In this document: piece after piece, positions 6,827 through 6,952 of the stretch
Position numbering within the stretch: position 1 is the stretch's first letter
Layout of the letters: the number at the start of each line of letters is the position of its first letter
DNA from: Proteobacteria bacterium UBA6729
GTDB taxonomy: Bacteria > Pseudomonadota > Gammaproteobacteria > Porifericomitales > Porifericomitaceae
Assembly (NCBI GenBank): GCA_002454015.1
Contig: DKIB01000048.1
Location: 1-6,952 of the forward strand
Direction of reading: 5' to 3'
DNA length: 6,952 nt
Made by a program: the position numbers and the translations under genes
Notes under the pieces: model-generated
Database searches by the model: none
What the model saw: the letters and a program-made list of their open reading frames with translations, nothing else
Told to the model about the DNA's origin: nothing

Positions 6827-6835
6827 ATGGTAACA
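6827..6835 (-). promoter_or_regulatory. Weak candidate extended -10 for egtD
   Basis: On the minus strand TGT followed by TACCAT (4 of 6 matches to TATAAT) forms an extended -10-like element, which would start transcription near 6820, about 53 nt before egtD. The -35 area (about 6850-6856, TTGTGC) is poor. egtD could instead be co-transcribed with a gene beyond the window. Confidence 0.2.
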
Positions 6836-6841
6836 GCATCC

Positions 6842-6852
6842 GCACCCGGTGC
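6842..6852. repeat. 11-bp palindrome upstream of egtD
   Basis: GCACC-C-GGTGC is a perfect inverted repeat with 5-bp arms around one central base. It lies between the candidate -10 and -35 positions for egtD, where an operator could act, but it is short and GC-rich enough to arise by chance. Confidence 0.25.
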
Positions 6853-6905
6853 ACAAGCCCGACACGGGTCCGGCACGGGCCTCAGGCAGCCGGGTCAGGG
6901 TATAT

Positions 6906-6922
6906 GGCAGGCCCGGCCTGCC
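6906..6922. repeat. 17-bp GC-rich palindrome
   Basis: GGCAGGCC-C-GGCCTGCC is a perfect inverted repeat with 8-bp arms around a single C. As RNA it would fold with a stem of about 6 bp and a 5-nt loop. No T-run follows on either strand, so it is not a standard intrinsic terminator. It lies in the 185-bp stretch (6768-6952) where I recognise no gene. Confidence 0.4.
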
Positions 6923-6952
6923 ACCATCAGGGAGTCTGCGGGGTCACCAACC

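Noticed and set aside
6895..6951. Minus-strand open frame of 18 codons ending in TGA at 6895-6897, as the tail of a gene upstream of egtD
   Set aside because: It is too short to judge and does not resemble the C-terminus of EgtB or another family I recognise. It remains possible but unsupported.
6827..6952. Plus-strand frame from ATG 6827 open to the window end
   Set aside because: The predicted residues are Gly/Ala/Arg/Gln-rich with no motif or signal peptide, there is no ribosome-binding site, and high GC content makes such an opening likely by chance.

Overview
The window looks like chromosomal DNA of a gammaproteobacterium of moderate GC content (by eye in the mid-50s percent). It is packed with ordinary housekeeping and envelope genes. 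I see no IS element, phage gene, tRNA, rRNA or CRISPR array. The taxonomic guess rests on the gene set: a Prc-type tail-specific protease, a TorF-family porin, a single-chain NAD-type isocitrate dehydrogenase and a stand-alone EgtD. It is not certain below class level.

Layout from left to right. Positions 1-239 (minus strand) hold the first 79 codons of a TorF-family putative outer-membrane porin that runs off the left edge. Positions 240-534 are non-coding. They hold a plausible porin promoter, an imperfect leader hairpin, and an AT-rich block with three GGTTAT-type elements just upstream of the promoter. Positions 535-4654 are a compact minus-strand cluster read as prc, then NAD-type isocitrate dehydrogenase, then a class II histone-deacetylase-like amidohydrolase. 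The first gap is 20 bp; the second junction is a 4-nt TTGA overlap in which the downstream gene starts with TTG. Positions 4655-4772 are a short divergent intergenic region with two TATAAT boxes facing away from each other. A plus-strand secreted alpha/beta hydrolase follows (4773-5831). Its 3' end overlaps by 30 nt the 3' end of a convergent minus-strand egtD (5802-6767), the histidine trimethyltransferase of ergothioneine synthesis. Positions 6768-6952 hold no gene I recognise, only two short palindromes and a weak promoter candidate for egtD.

How they fit together. Prc acts in the periplasm on C-termini of envelope proteins, the hydrolase is probably exported, and the porin is in the outer membrane, so the envelope is a recurring theme. 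The IDH/deacetylase pair is cytoplasmic, and its coupling could link a TCA-cycle enzyme to a deacylating enzyme. That link is inference from gene order only. I found no clearly undescribed system. The points most worth a second look are the TTGA-coupled IDH/deacetylase pair, the shared divergent promoter of prc and the hydrolase, and the repeat cluster upstream of the porin gene.
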